This document shows positions 12,245-23,697 of a DNA stretch of 64,000 bases, piece after piece. This stretch comes from Halesus radiatus. Taxonomy: Eukaryota; Arthropoda; Insecta; Trichoptera; Limnephilidae. Below the pieces are notes generated by a model. It saw nothing but the letters and a program-made list of their open reading frames with translations, did not search any database and had not been told where the DNA came from. The stretch's first letter is position 1; each line of letters opens with the position of its first letter. The DNA is taken from positions 1 to 64,000 of the forward strand of contig JAHDVE020005578.1 in NCBI GenBank assembly GCA_022606495.2, given 5' to 3'. Position numbers and translations under genes: made by a program.

Positions 12245-13300
12245 TGCATAGAATTTGATGAACTTGGTATTGAAAGTTATTTTAAAAATATAACGTAACA
12301 TTAGAGATCTACTTCTAACCAAAGAAGTACTAAAATAAAGTAGAATCCGTAGATACGTAATTTCACAACCACCCGGCGAGTAATTAGTTCAGATGGCTTA
12401 GATTGCCCGATGCTATTTTATACGAGCATAAAAAGTAGCGTTCGTTTTAAGGGCGAATTATTTTTCTTTCACCGTTAATTAAGATCCAACCGCCGGGTGG
12501 GTCTTAATTCCCCGCTGATGGATCAACGCTGAGGGTTTCTGCGGATTGTGGTAGATACTGTATAATCATATGTGTGCAAATAACTACCTAACCATGACAC
12601 GATTTCCCCAGAGAATAAATCGCCACACAACTCTTTATTGGCACACACTCCCGTCTTCATTCGATATTAACGGCTAGTACCCCAAAATACACGCTTTGCA
12701 GGTTGCTAACTCAAGAAATACTACGAATGATTTATCTGTAAATTCTAAACAGGCAATTAGGTAAATATTTAACGTTTCAAAAGAGAATAATCCTCTAACT
12801 GTAATTTATTAAATTCTATATGAAATAGGTAGTAGAATATCCTCAGATCTGATCAGGGATCCGAGAGGAGATCTGATAAAATGTTCAAATTTGCTTTCAT
12901 TGATTATCAAACTACATCCCTTTTCAGACATTTTGGGATGTGTTTCATAGAAATTAAGTATACAGTAAGATGAATTGTGTTTAAGGGAATTTGTGTTTTA
13001 TTTATTTATTTCTATATATTATACAGTAGGTATCTAAACATTTTAAATAGTTATTATTTTTATTTTTTACATATACATATATACATGTATATATATATAT
13101 ATATATATGAACATTTTCCATCGGTTGGCGTATTGCCAATATCACTAGATTGGTGTGAAACGCCTGTGTTGAGATGGCAATTCACAGGGGTGGTTGTTCA
13201 GTTAGGATATTTAGATGACAAATTAATACATTAAAAGAAAGAAGAATTTGTTCAGACCTATTTTATTTATTTAAAATTGTTAACAACTTGTTGAACTTCC
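12245..13300. other. Unassigned stretch
   Basis: Mostly AT-rich. 12580-12660 shows weak similarity to the RTE 3' end (minus strand). A (TA)n run lies at about 13083-13108. No gene recognised. Confidence 0.35.
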
Positions 13301-13309
13301 CCTGAACTT

Positions 13310-13680
13310 CTCTCATTAATATGTTTCCATGTACCGGGTCGAACAGTACGCCACAAATTACCTTATCATTGTAACAATATAGGATCAAACGCTGAACTCA
13401 ATTCCATAATGAATCGTCTGCATGTACTTGGTAATAAATATGTTTTAGACGATGCTATAAATATTGAAAGGATATCAACGTACAAATATTACTGTATTAA
13501 AGCTGTTTGTCAGCGCTTCGATCATAATTAAACTTACTATTGATTGTATTCACTCCTCAACACACAGTTTGCGCCATTGCACATTGTTATTATTTCTATG
13601 TTCATAATTGTATTGCACTGTTTTAACTTGTTTTATGTAAAAGCCCTAAGGGCGTAAAAAAATAAATAAATAAATAAATA
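13310..13680 (+). pseudogene. LINE RT C-terminus and 3' tail
   Basis: 13345-13500 reads RTVRHKLPYH, then LNSIMNRLHVLGNKYV, the pattern seen at the extreme C-terminus of Jockey/CR1-type RTs. The 3' UTR ends with a hairpin GCCCT-A-AGGGC at about 13644-13654, followed by repeated 'aaat'. The same hairpin arrangement occurs at about 40325 and 40412. Confidence 0.55.
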
Positions 13681-13694
13681 TTTTTATGAAAAGT

Positions 13695-14025
13695 ATACTA
13701 ATTTAAAGGCATAAAAGAATTTAGAAGCTGAGAGGTTTATTGGAGGTGATCAATGATCTTACTTTTAAGGGAACTTTTGTTTTGAGTATTTCTGTGTCAC
13801 TCGGTAGGGAATTGAATAGCTTCATAGCATTGTATTTAAATTTATTTATTAATAAAAGAAACATATAATTATTATAATAATGGTGCTTTGTATGATGTCT
13901 TGTAATGCGAGGTGTTAGGTAGGTCTCAGAGGGTGAGACTGTGAATGGAAAATGAGATGTTTCGTGAACACCTCGGTAGGAGAATCTGTACCGAGGTGTT
14001 CACGTGGTTGTGATTAGATATGATA
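13695..14025 (-). pseudogene. LINE RT C-terminus
   Basis: The minus strand reads KFKYNAMKLFNSLP then LKVRSLITSNKPLSF and a stop near 13710, a typical CR1/Jockey tail (compare YNSLP in the ORF at 170). Upstream frames are broken. Confidence 0.5.
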
Positions 14026-14028
14026 AAA

Positions 14029-14457
14029 TAAGGAACTCCAGTGAAAAATATAATTCATGTAGATCGGCAAACGCCAATTCTGAATATAATTTTAGTATAT
14101 ATAATTATGCGTAAAATTTATAAATTGTTCTTTAAAAGTTAATAAAAAATCGTCTCATCAAAACACCTTGTTAAGTTGGTACCATTACACTTTGATCATT
14201 TGACGTCACGTGCGCATTCTGTTCTTGGAACAGTATGAACATTTTTATTATTCTTTTATTTATTTATTTAATACATGATATTTAATGGCGACATTTACAT
14301 AGGGTAGATACATTAGATCACCATACTAGTCGGCTGCCTGTTTCATGGTGACCAATTGAGTATAGTTACTTTGTATGAAGTCTATTCGCTTTTGTTTCGT
14401 ATTTTAAATATGTATTTTTGTAGTTTTGGCGAAATTTAAACTTAATTTGGGTGACTT
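14029..14457 (+). mobile_element. MITE, GGAACTCCAGT family, copy 2 (3'-truncated)
   Basis: The left inverted end AAGGAACTCCAGT starts at 14029; the TGACGTCACGTGCGCATT block is at about 14201-14216. About 150 unrelated bp interrupt it at 14245-14395. It stops at about 14457, where RTE sequence begins. Confidence 0.7.
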
Positions 14458-14459
14458 GG

Positions 14460-14738
14460 ATTTGGGTTTGGGCATGTAGAGCGAATGAGCGAAGAAAGGA
14501 GTGTAAGGTGAATATATGACGCGAATGTGAATGGAAGAAGAAACCGGGGACGCCTGAGGAAGACATGGCACGATCAAGTAAATCAAATACTAGAGTCGGG
14601 CCATATCAGAAGTCGAAATAATAGAAGAGAATGTATGAGACGATGTATGAATGTGAATTAAGCAAGAAGCGTATGCCAAGATCGAGTTGTTTGGCGTTCC
14701 GTCCTCTCTGCCTACGGCGCGATGGTTAGTTAGTTAAA
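14460..14738 (+). mobile_element. RTE-type LINE 3' fragment
   Basis: Plus-strand copy of the RTE C-terminal region ('gggcatgtagagcgaatgag', then 'gaagacatggcacgatcaag'), ending in a GTTAGTTAGTTAA tail. The frame is decayed. Confidence 0.75.
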
Positions 14739-14844
14739 CCCTTCCATAAAAATGTACGATAAATGGAGGACGTTTTAAATACCTATTTTATTGGTAAAAG
14801 GGTGTTTTATGTGAATACCGCTGCGATAAGATTACCAACTGCTC

Positions 14845-14935
14845 TCAATTGTCCGGAACCAGAGTGGGATTATGGCATCCCCATTTTGGTTGTGTTATGT
14901 GGCTGAAGGAGGGTGAGAAGGGTAGAAAGTGCTTG
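14845..14935 (-). repeat. SINE 3' fragment
   Basis: 'gtgggattatggcatcccc' plus 'gtggctgaaggagggtgag' matches the distal part of the tRNA-derived SINE in minus orientation. Confidence 0.55.
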
Positions 14936-14939
14936 GTTG

Positions 14940-15980
14940 CGTCCATTTAGGTATACACCTATGACATCGGGAACACAAATAATTCCGAACAGCGCAATAT
15001 GTTTATACGAGTAATCGGATTGCCGACCTGCGGGAATAGCTTTGAAGTCAAGCTGACCTGATTGTCGAGCGCTCAGGTCGGTTAGTTGTTGGCGGGGGAG
15101 GGGGAGGGGAGGCGTTTTGGTGAGCACGTTCATAATTAGTAGAGCATCTAATTATTAGATTACACTCTATTAATACATACTCGTACGTTATGTGGGTGTA
15201 AGCGGGTGGATAGCATTGAAGCACGGGAAAACATATTTTTTAACTTTATTAAGTCCCTTCCTCGGTGAAATAATTTAATAACCACTTTCACGGATGTTTT
15301 TCACGAATAGTAATTTCATACTAATTACATTTACATTTCTCATTCAGAGAAATTGCATCGCATGGGGCATGAAACGCTCTGTTGATATATTTACTTTTAA
15401 TAACATTGCTTTATTTAAAGTTAAAGCAAATATTTTATTTTATTACTACTTTATTTTTTTATTTACGGACTAGTGTCCAATTACACAAAATACATAACAC
15501 GAAATGAAATAAACTACAACTATACAAAATAACAGCTCATACATAATACAAGAATGAAGCAATTACTAAAATATACTTTTGAGAGAACATTCAAGTCAAA
15601 GCCTGTACGTAGTTTTAGTAGAGTCCGTGATTTTAGACATTCTACATGATAATCTTCCAGTTCTAATTTCGTAAACTCCTACATAAATCATTCAGACTGA
15701 TACCAAAAATTTCAAGGTCCTGGCTTGAGTTAACAATTCTCGACATTACGGGCAGTGGAGAATGGTACCCGTAATTAGTGTGTGTTTATTGAGGAAAAGC
15801 AATTCATTGTTTCCGAGTCTACGGCAAGGAATGTTGAACTGAATGAGTTGCAACAAAGAAGGTGAGTCAATAAATGCAAATAAGATCAAGGTCTTTCCTA
15901 CACTTTTCTAATGTAGAAATGATTGTGGTTTCAATTTAAATATAGGAGTAATCGCAAATATACACTGTACATCCCACTAT
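14940..15980. other. Unassigned stretch
   Basis: No gene recognised. 14940-15130 is locally GC-richer, with a G-rich run near 15090-15113. The remainder is AT-rich. Confidence 0.3.
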
Positions 15981-15984
15981 CTAA

Positions 15985-16655
15985 TAATAATTTTTCTAAT
16001 AAAGTCTTTATAATTAAACCAATAACTAATAACAATGACGCAACTATGACCATAATCTAATTGACAAAATCCTATTAAAAAAACTACGCCGATGATGGTC
16101 TTCAAACTAATAACAAGAATAGTGATTACACCCTTAGTTTCTAAATTGTTATATTATAATATCTGCTCATGAATATTTTATGTCATAGTTTTAATTTGCA
16201 TATATATATATATACCATTATAAGAGATATACTATATCTGTTAAAATACAATTATATTAGGATAGGTTAATTAGTGTAAAAGGCACTAGAAGAAACTAAA
16301 TCTTATTATTCATAACTTAACTCCCAAATGGCGCAAAATTTTGCATTTAAGTAAATTTTCTCCTTTATTCACATAAAAAAACTTCTATCAGAAGTAAAGC
16401 CAGCTGTCTATAGCAATAATTACTTTGGCCAACTTGTAATTATTTCTAAAGACAAAGAAGAGATATTAAGCCATTTTGGTATCTACAAACTTAATTGTAA
16501 CGATTACCCGGCAATTTATATTGGTAAAACCGCAAAAAACATTAGAGTAAAATAACATATTAGATGCTTAATAAGTATAGATTTTACAGATTTTGCCAAC
16601 ACAAAGAACACGCAATTAATACTAACCATACTTTTAAAATAAATACGGGAGTGGT
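15985..16655 (+). pseudogene. Penelope-like element relic (RT end plus GIY-YIG)
   Basis: A decayed relative of the element at 36-38 kb. NLIDKILLKKLR at about 16056-16092 matches residues 313-324 of that protein; KWRKILHLSKFSPL follows at about 16326; then SHFGIYKLNCND and AIYIGKTAKNI at about 16470-16545 are the GIY-YIG nuclease core. Stops and small deletions throughout. It ends where a copy of the CCCGGCC repeat is inserted. Confidence 0.75.
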
Positions 16656-16860
16656 AGCTTCTATATATAAACATGGATGAATGTCTGTCTGTACGTCTGT
16701 TCTCGATTCGTGCAAAGAGATAGAAATAGCGTCACAAGGCATTACTTTCACTGTGAAATCAATTATGGCAACCAAACGACAAGCGAGAATTCACAACTTC
16801 ATAAGTTTATTAAAAAAAAAAAATCCCGAGCCACTCCGGGTACACATCAGTTAGTTACAT
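16655..16860 (-). mobile_element. Unclassified dispersed repeat, 'CCCGGCC' family, short copy
   Basis: The reverse complement begins 'actaactgatgtgtacccgg' and ends in 'cagacattcatccatg'. The middle section present in the 11.7 and 35.1 kb copies is missing. It truncates the Penelope relic. Confidence 0.65.
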
Positions 16861-16934
16861 ATATTTGTTGATTGGAATGGAAATACCTTAGAAACCTTTT
16901 CCACATTTCATAATCATATTCCTTTATAATAAAA

Positions 16935-17150
16935 GCGGGCGTCTGAGTAGCTACGACTTCCGAGGAAGTAATTGCAAGACCGGTGAATTAAATACTTGAT
17001 TCTGTTCGAGTCAAGAGTCAGAATGACAGGAGAATCTATTACACGATGTATGAATATGAATGAAGTGAGAAGCGTGTTCCAAGACAAATTTGTGTGACAG
17101 TTCATCTTCTCTGCGAAACCCTGCGGTAAAACGGTTTTATGGATAAACTT
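16935..17150 (+). mobile_element. RTE-type LINE 3' fragment, diverged
   Basis: 'cgacttccgaggaagtaatt' and 'acacgatgtatgaatatgaa' match the RTE C-terminal region with many substitutions. Confidence 0.6.
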
Positions 17151-17159
17151 TTTTCGAGC

Positions 17160-17500
17160 TAAGATGAATGATTTTCTTTGCACTAACATTGTACTGATGC
17201 TAATGCTTTAAAAATTACACAAGCCGCCATTTTAATAAATACCACTTATAAATCGTGGTCGGTTTAGGAACTGAAGGGACAAATGCTTTGGGTTCCCACT
17301 CAGGCGTCGTGGATTCAATCATCCGCTAGCTACATAAGTCCGCCATCAATACACAAGCAACTTTTCCCCTTATAATGTATGAAGTACGAGGAAATCCAAG
17401 GATTGTCAGGTTATTCGTAACCCGTGATCGTTTAGAAATAATTGAAAAAAAATTTTAAATTTTTTATTTATTTAATAAATCAAATTTATTAATTTTGTTG
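17160..17500. other. Unassigned stretch
   Basis: No coding or repeat signal recognised. Confidence 0.3.
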
Positions 17501-17504
17501 TAAA

Positions 17505-18110
17505 GTTCTGCAAGCATTATTCGTTTTATTATTGTGACAGCTGTTTCGGCGTGAAAGGACATTTTCAAAATGCCGTTAATCCACATTGTGACAACTTATT
17601 TATGTGATTTTATTTACTCCCACCCAATTCTAATTTGGTTGGAATAATGATTTATTATCGGTAAAACCGATTTAGTTAGATATAATTAAGATTATTTATT
17701 CTGTGAGGTTTTTACACTTATCCCCGCATTTAAATGATAATGTTTTCTTAATTGATTTATTTAAATGTGTTATTTTGTTTTGATAATGTTAACATACTGT
17801 AATATAATTTTCCTTACTTTATTAATTAATGTTAGATTAAAATCATTCATTTGTTTATTAATTTCTAATTGTTCAAGTAAATTTAATTTAAGTCCCTTTC
17901 TTTCTATATGTAAGGGTTTAGGCTCGTTGTCAAGCGGGACGTAATTATTCACTAAAAGATGTTCTGCGGATTTTGAAAGAGTGCTTTTATTATTATAACA
18001 TCTTATATGTTCTTTGAATCTAGTTGAGAAAGCCCTTCCCGTCTGCCCTATATAGGTAGCGTTGCAGTCGACGTGGTTACATTGCAATTCACATATAATA
18101 AAAACTAAAA
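17505..18110 (-). pseudogene. Penelope-like element 3' end, family D (GIY-YIG domain)
   Basis: The minus-strand frame 18087-17770 (105 aa) reads HVDCNATYIGQTGRAFSTRFKEH, a GIY-YIG endonuclease core of a Penelope-like element (YIG at 12-14, Arg at 22, RFKEH). Downstream, 17765-17505 is the terminal repeat shared with 59590-59800, containing GAAACAGCTGTC. The RT domain is absent. The family differs from the element at 36-38 kb. Confidence 0.7.
17536..17582 (-). ncRNA. Degenerate hammerhead-like motif, family D
   Basis: The minus strand has TTGAAAATG in place of CTGANGA, then a weak helix II, then GAAAC followed by the palindrome ACAGCTGT and C, which would give a GTC cleavage site. The 59.65 kb copy has the same layout. 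The conserved core is not intact, so activity is doubtful. Confidence 0.3.
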
Positions 18111-18119
18111 ATACTTGCA

Positions 18120-18810
18120 GAACTTAATAGTAACATCATTAAATTTATTTACATTAAATTAAAAAAAAATTCAATGGGGTTATACAAATTAAACACAAAA
18201 ACAATTTTTATTTTTTTATTTATTAAATACAGTCGATTATAGTGACAATTGAGCGGATATTCGACATTGATCTTTCTAAGTATTTAACTACGAACTGAAG
18301 CTTACAGTGAATGCAAATATTTTTGCACCAACGTAGCGAAACAAAACGTAACGCAACAAAAGCTCTAAAAAGTAATTTAAATTTCCTTCGCGACCAAGGG
18401 ATTTGGTTTACACCCATTTTATCATATTTTCATTCGAACAAAAAACAGTTTATAGTGAAATATTTATTTTATGAAAGCACTTATTTGACAATGTTTGGGA
18501 AGGTATGTGTAATAAAATGAAGAACTGTTCGTTCAGAGGAAAGTCAAGTTCATTTGATTTTTTAATGAAACTGGATTGAAATCACTTTAATAAAAAAGCG
18601 AATACAAACATTTCTGCCCTATGGTGTATGAATAATTTGAATATTAAAACATTTTTTTGAAGAATTTTTGAATATTTTTGAACAACCTTCGTTATTATTT
18701 TCCTGTAAGGAAAAAGTTATTGGGCATCCCAAATGCTTCAAATAAAGTTCGTTTATATTAGTTGTGTTTTAAATCGAAGCACCAATTAATGCTTTTCGTA
18801 TGAAGTGGTA
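18120..18810. other. Unassigned AT-rich stretch
   Basis: No gene or repeat recognised. Confidence 0.3.
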
Positions 18811-18869
18811 ACTTGGTGATAAAACATTATCTTTATTTACATAACTTTTATTTATTATATGCTTTTGAC

Positions 18870-18904
18870 GACCGAGTTTCGCTACTACCGTAGCTTCTTC
18901 AGGG
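18870..18904 (-). ncRNA. Candidate hammerhead ribozyme, family C left arm
   Basis: Minus strand: CTGAAGA, one A, hairpin GCTAC-GGTA-GTAGC, GAAAC, then TCGGTC. A15.1-U16.1 and C-G can pair, leaving GTC as the cleavage triplet. Helix I is not obvious. Confidence 0.42.
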
Positions 18905-19061
18905 CAGTATACTACTAAACTATGAATTAAGTTAAACATGTGTTATAGATTGATAAAAACGGGCGAGTGAAGGGCCAAGGGTGTGAGGGGAGCGGGTACC
19001 GGACCGGGAAGGGCGTGTACTTTGTTGGTCGGGAATATTTTATCCGTATAATATTTAACTG

Positions 19062-19097
19062 CCCTGTAGAAGCTACGGTAGTAGCGAAACCCGGTCG
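19062..19097 (+). ncRNA. Candidate hammerhead ribozyme, family C right arm
   Basis: CTGTAGA (one change from CTGANGA), A, hairpin GCTAC-GGTA-GTAGC, GAAAC, CCGGTC. The core change at A6 would be expected to weaken or abolish cleavage. Confidence 0.35.
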
Positions 19098-19164
19098 CCA
19101 AAAGTATAAAACAAATAAAAGTGATGTAAATAAAATCGTTGTTTTATTTCAAACAATTTAGGGA

Positions 19165-20730
19165 AAGCAAACAGTTTTAAACAGATTTATGACATATTAC
19201 GTATTTACTAAGTTGCACAAACCAGTCAATCTTCCGCATAAAACATTCGTTTAGTTTGAGTTGTTTCCACAAACTTGAAGGATTCATAAATTTTATTTTC
19301 CCCTTTATTATGAAACACAGAAGAAAAGCGTTTAGAAAATATTTTCAAAAATATAAATATTTTAAAATAAATATAGTGATTTTGTTTTCTCCATGAAAAA
19401 TATGGCTGATAATGCTAACATATGATAAACATAGCAGATCAACTACAATAAATTTATTACTTTAAGAAGTAAACGTGTCATAATGAGCATTTGAGCTAAA
19501 AATAGATGGTTTTAACAAGTGCACCCCTGTCAACAGGTTTTGAAGATCGACTGTGGAAAATTTCATCAAACGTCAAAAGAATACTGTTCAACACATTCCG
19601 CACATCTCTGTATACGTTAGAACTGTGGGTGCATTACACTGCATAATTTTATTTTCTTTTTTATTATGAAACACAGAAGAAAAGGGTTTAGCAAATATTT
19701 TCATAAATATAATTAGATAACTTTGTAGTATACCGATTGGAGAATTTCAAAGCTAATATTAAAGTTCTGTGAATGTTCTATTCAAGCACTGAAATAACTA
19801 GCCCATAAGTAATAATAACAGAACTTTCATAGAACTTGAATGTTAACTTTGAAATTACGCAATACAAAACCCGCCCTTACTGTTTTTAAAATACGTGCTT
19901 GAAAAAGGAACTATAAATAAGTAAAAATACATCTGAAGCTAATCTTGTACCTTAATCCAATCAAAACAAGTCGGGTATTTTTTACACCTCGACAGACGAT
20001 TTTCTTGGCTACGAAATTAATTGCTTTACAAAGTAAGGATAAAATACCACAGTTTTATTTTGAGCTGAAATTAATTTGTTTTCGCTGGACTGGCTTTGAA
20101 GTAGATGAATACTGCCGCTGAAGTCTTTTCGACCAGCTTTCCTTTCATTGTTTGAGATTTATTGTATTTTTTTCCAGGTTTCATTTTGTAAATGTAAAAT
20201 GGAATTAATTTAGTCACCTACTCATATTAAAAGTCGTCTGCCTTGAGAAAAAATATCGGTTTGTAATGACAAAATGTTTAATTCTTGAGGCAGGTAGCAT
20301 AAAAATGGTACGGTTTTTCATTAATTGTTATAGTGTTTAATTCTTAGAACTCATTTTTTTTAAGTAAATCAATGTTGATAATGTCATGACAGTTTGAAAA
20401 ATACTATAACTCCAAAATAGCTCAAACAAAAAATTGAAAAAAAAAACTAAAGTGCTTACAAAAATGTCAAATATAATGTCGTTCGTAAGACAATTTGATT
20501 TATATTTACGAAACATTTTAAAGAGATTCTTGCTTGTGAAGTACTGTATTGTATCATGGAACCACTGCTGGGACAAGAGGGGACTGCGGGCGGGTGTCCC
20601 AAACTATTTCGAATCAATTAGAATCACTATTAGCGTGCACAAATACAATAAAACGTTAGCCCTTTAAAATGATTTAAAATAACTATATCGGGAATATAAA
20701 TATTCACATGTTCTCTTGTCAATTTAGAAG
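19165..20730. other. Mostly unassigned, with a short direct repeat and a foldback
   Basis: A ~65-bp block ('tttattatgaaacacagaag') occurs at about 19290-19360 and again at 19642-19710. A foldback lies at 19735-19865 (see next entry). The rest is AT-rich without recognisable genes. Confidence 0.4.
19735..19865. repeat. Short foldback (MITE-like)
   Basis: Arms at 19743-19780 and 19820-19857 are inverted copies ('aatttcaaag' start, 'aagttct' core), about 85% alike by eye, separated by about 40 bp. No ORF. Confidence 0.55.
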
Positions 20731-20734
20731 ATTT

Positions 20735-20850
20735 TTAATTATTTATTTGTAAGAAACAAACAGCTTTTAATACAAATATATATACAAAGGAAGTTTAACA
20801 AAAGGTAAACCAACAAAGTTTCTCGTACTAACAGTGGTTAAATACAGATG
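20735..20850 (-). repeat. Retroelement 3' tail, family F
   Basis: Starts with 'ttatttatttgtaagaaaca', i.e. an 'aaataaataa' tail on the minus strand, followed by 'ccaacaaagtttct' and 'taacagtggtta'. Also at 22553-22770 and 25485-25720. Confidence 0.6.
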
Positions 20851-20959
20851 TTTTAATGAAAACGTTGAATGGCTGGAGCCAGAATTTGCGCAACTAATCA
20901 CCGAGGAAACAAAACCACAAAAGAACTGACTAGTGCTTTAGACTTAGGTAGAGTAGGTT

Positions 20960-21300
20960 GTATAAATACACTTGGTAAAATACAATAATAGCAAGAAATT
21001 AGTACGGCGGGCCCAGGGAGCTTTGTACCGTATTGCAAAAGCACGTAAGTTTTATACCCTGAACGTGAATTACGTTGGTCCTGTGCCGTGTACCCTTGAC
21101 GCTGTGCAGAAACGGGCCAGATTCGCCTATCTTAACAAACGGACTTCAATCTTTGGAGCACAGACGTCAGGTGGGAATGATGACGGTTGATATTTATCAC
21201 GTGAGAACGGGTCGCTTCAACGACAACGACTCCATCCCACAACGTACAAGTTCACTCCTTCCTATCATATAAAAGATCCTCTACGCAGCATCCCCAAAGA
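20960..21300 (+). pseudogene. Jockey-type LINE RT C-terminus
   Basis: Reads KKLVRRAQGALYRIAKARKFYT, then DAVQKRAR and, after a frame change, SLEHRRQVG. These are landmarks of the C-terminal region of Jockey-like RTs. A deletion between the first two blocks removes the usual intervening segment. Same type as 61440-61990. Confidence 0.6.
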
Positions 21301-21304
21301 TGAT

Positions 21305-21735
21305 ATAGGCCTCGATGGAAATTATTTACCTCAGGGCCTCCTGTGTGGTGTTACTGTAAAAAAAAACATTTCCTTACAATGTCATCAGAATTCTGAACTT
21401 CATGTTCGATAATGACGATGTACACGGAGCAACATTCTTGGAGGGTTATGAGTCCTCTTCAGCTGGAGAGTTTGTTAGTTTGCAGGGCCTTCGATGCGGA
21501 TTAGACACCGGTAGAACTTTCTATAGTATTACTGTACCTGATTTCCACTTTTTTCTTTCTTGTCCACCGTTCAACGTGAGTTCTTAGGGAAATGTAATTG
21601 AATATCCGAACATGCTTCGAGCAATTACTTCATAACTATTATTATTATAATTGTTTGATTTGGAAAACCAACAGCTTACAATAATTATTATGTTTGGTAT
21701 ATTTAAAAAATGAACCAATAATAGGTTTTCACTTA
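21305..21735. other. Unassigned stretch
   Basis: 21320-21365 ('ggaaattatttacctcaggg') resembles 25360-25390, so a shared repeat is likely. A 61-codon open stretch at 21402-21587 has no recognisable motif. Confidence 0.35.
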
Positions 21736-21739
21736 AGTA

Positions 21740-22550
21740 TTTAAATTATTCAATTAAAAGAGAAAAGTTACAAGGTTAGTCCATGAGGTTAGGTTGATGG
21801 GAGGGAGGGGAAGGGAAGGGATCTAGTCTGTGTAGAGTAATATGTATTGTGTGAACGTAATTTATTGATTTTAGGTATGAAATTATGAGGGGTTGCGTTG
21901 AATAAGTCGAACTCACTGTATGAAGTGTCAAAAATGTGTGAATCGCGGTGAATAAAGGTGTTTTGTTTTTAGTTAGTGTTGCATTGTGGTAGGTTTAGTG
22001 TGTGATTTTGTCCGGTTTGTCTGTAAGGCACTCTCAATTGAATTCGTTCAAGTAATTCAGGGCAATCCATCACAGAGGTGGCTATTTTTTTGTAAAAACA
22101 GTACGTCTGCAGAATTTCTACAGCTTTCTAGACGAAATCCCGAAAAACACGACTGACTTCTCATGACTCAAGTAGGGACGATAGCCCCAAAAATCGAGGT
22201 ATCGTAGAAATCGGTTTTGTAATTTCTCAATCCTTTCTGCATGTGACATGCACCTGGGATTCCAGAGATGCTTACTCTAGAGAACTGCGTACATACGAGA
22301 AATATAGCATTTTCATTGTGTTTACCTTTTTTAAATCTTTGCAAGTTTTCAGTAAAAAGCCAAGTATCTTGGAAGCTTTTGCAACCGTGGATTCGATATA
22401 GAGGTCAAAAGGTAACTTCATATCCAACACTACTCCCAGATCCGTGGCCTCCGTCGTTTTCATCAGCATTGTGTAATCATTTTATTTCGAATGAAGCTGA
22501 TGGTGCCCCATTTTTTTACATTTATTTGAAGGTTGCGTTGTGCACTAAAT
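21740..22550 (-). pseudogene. Jockey/CR1-type LINE RT C-terminus and tail
   Basis: Minus strand: EATDLGVVLDMKLPFDLYIES and MLYFSYVRSSLE (22469-22272), then HAERIEKLQNRFLRYL at about 22235-22190, ELLERIQLRVPYRQTGQNHTL at about 22060-22000, FDLFNATPHNFIPKINKLR to about 21860. The order and motifs follow the region downstream of the RT catalytic core. The catalytic core itself is missing; there are several stops. Confidence 0.7.
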
Positions 22551-22552
22551 AA

Positions 22553-22770
22553 ACATTATTTTTTTTATTTATTTGTAAGAAACAAACAGCTTTTGATACA
22601 GATTTATGTACAAAGGAAGTTTTACAGAAGGTAAGCCAACAAAGTTTCTTGTGCTAACAGTAATAAGTACTGATATTTTATTAGAAAAAAACAAAAAAGG
22701 AGAAAGGGGGAGAGGAAGAGGAAAGTAGGATCGGGACAGGAGATGCTCTCCATAATCGCTCATCAATAAC
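22553..22770 (-). repeat. Retroelement 3' tail, family F, copy 2
   Basis: Same tail as at 20735 ('ttatttgtaagaaacaaaca', 'ccaacaaagtttcttgtg'), followed by a purine-rich block. It directly abuts the LINE fragment to its left. Confidence 0.6.
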
Positions 22771-22774
22771 TTTG

Positions 22775-23340
22775 CAACAAATTGAAAATAAAGTTAATTC
22801 ATAAACGTAATTAGCAATAATATGTACCTATATCTGTGTGATCCACTCACAAGAAGTGAGAATCGATCAGGTTATAACGTTGAAAGGTTGCGAGCTCACA
22901 GCTAAGGGTATTACGAAAAGTTACTTAGGAATCCATCTTTAATTCATACTCCGTCCGTACAAACGCTTGTCCCGGCATTCCAAATCCCCGACTCATCGCT
23001 TTATCTTCTTACTCCTCATGCTAGCCATTTTATTGAATAAGGCATTCTCTTTAAATTGTATTCAAGTACCTATATGGCCGTTGTACAGCGTGGAGCTTTG
23101 GAGACGAAGTAATATGTTCAGCTATTTGTCTACTGCGAATGGGGTCGGGATCTCTGCGTCTGCTCGGAATAATATAACTTGACGTGTGTGTCCTATACTC
23201 GTACATACATCAACAGTGATGTTCATTTTCATCGATTTAAAGTTGTGGTTGACTATTATCTAGGTAATTTATTTATTTTTCATAGTATCATATTAAAGGG
23301 ATGTAAGTTTCATAAAACAACCCGACTATTGCGCTTAGCG
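22775..23340. other. Unassigned stretch
   Basis: Open stretches of 60-80 codons occur but show no motif or bias that would support a gene. Confidence 0.3.
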
Positions 23341-23344
23341 CTAT

Positions 23345-23520
23345 CCTATCGCAGCAGCTCAAGAGAGTTATTAAACAATGAAATTAAAGAAAGCTTTGAC
23401 TGCCCAAATGGGAAAAATTCCCCCTTTTAGGATAATCAAATTGACAAGTTTAGTTCATATTAAGTGCGATAATACAAAATTGGTAGAAGGGAAAAGCTAG
23501 TATTGATATAGTATGGTAAT
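23345..23520 (-). repeat. LINE 3' tail, family H (minus copy)
   Basis: The reverse complement contains 'cacttaatatgaactaaact', 'tgtcaatttga' and 'gggcagtcaaagctttctt', shared with 39290-39455 and 44025-44215. Confidence 0.65.
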
Positions 23521-23697
23521 ATAATATATCTAGAAAAAAGTAAAATAATCAAGTATAAAGAGATGCGAAGAATAGTACAGAGAAAAAACTTATCAACGTA
23601 CTTATGAAGAGATGAGAAAAACAAATATTATTGACTAAACAATTATGTATATCTGTTTGATAGACTGGTTGGTGCTATGAAGAAAAAAATGCGTTTA

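Larger units (their letters stand above)
18818..19160. mobile_element. Inverted pair of Penelope-like terminal repeats, family C
   Basis: Two arms in opposite orientation, about 18818-18910 (minus) and 19055-19160 (plus), share 'gccctgNAGAAGCTACGGTA', 'GTAGCGAAAC' and a downstream AT-rich end. Between them lie about 145 unrelated, partly GC-rich bp (18955-19030). No RT or GIY-YIG coding sequence is present. The layout mimics the inverted arms of the full element at 36-38 kb without its coding body. Confidence 0.6.

Noticed and set aside
21402..21587. 61-codon ORF (MFDNDDVHGATFLEGYESSSAG...)
   Set aside because: No recognised motif and no support from context; probably chance within an old repeat.
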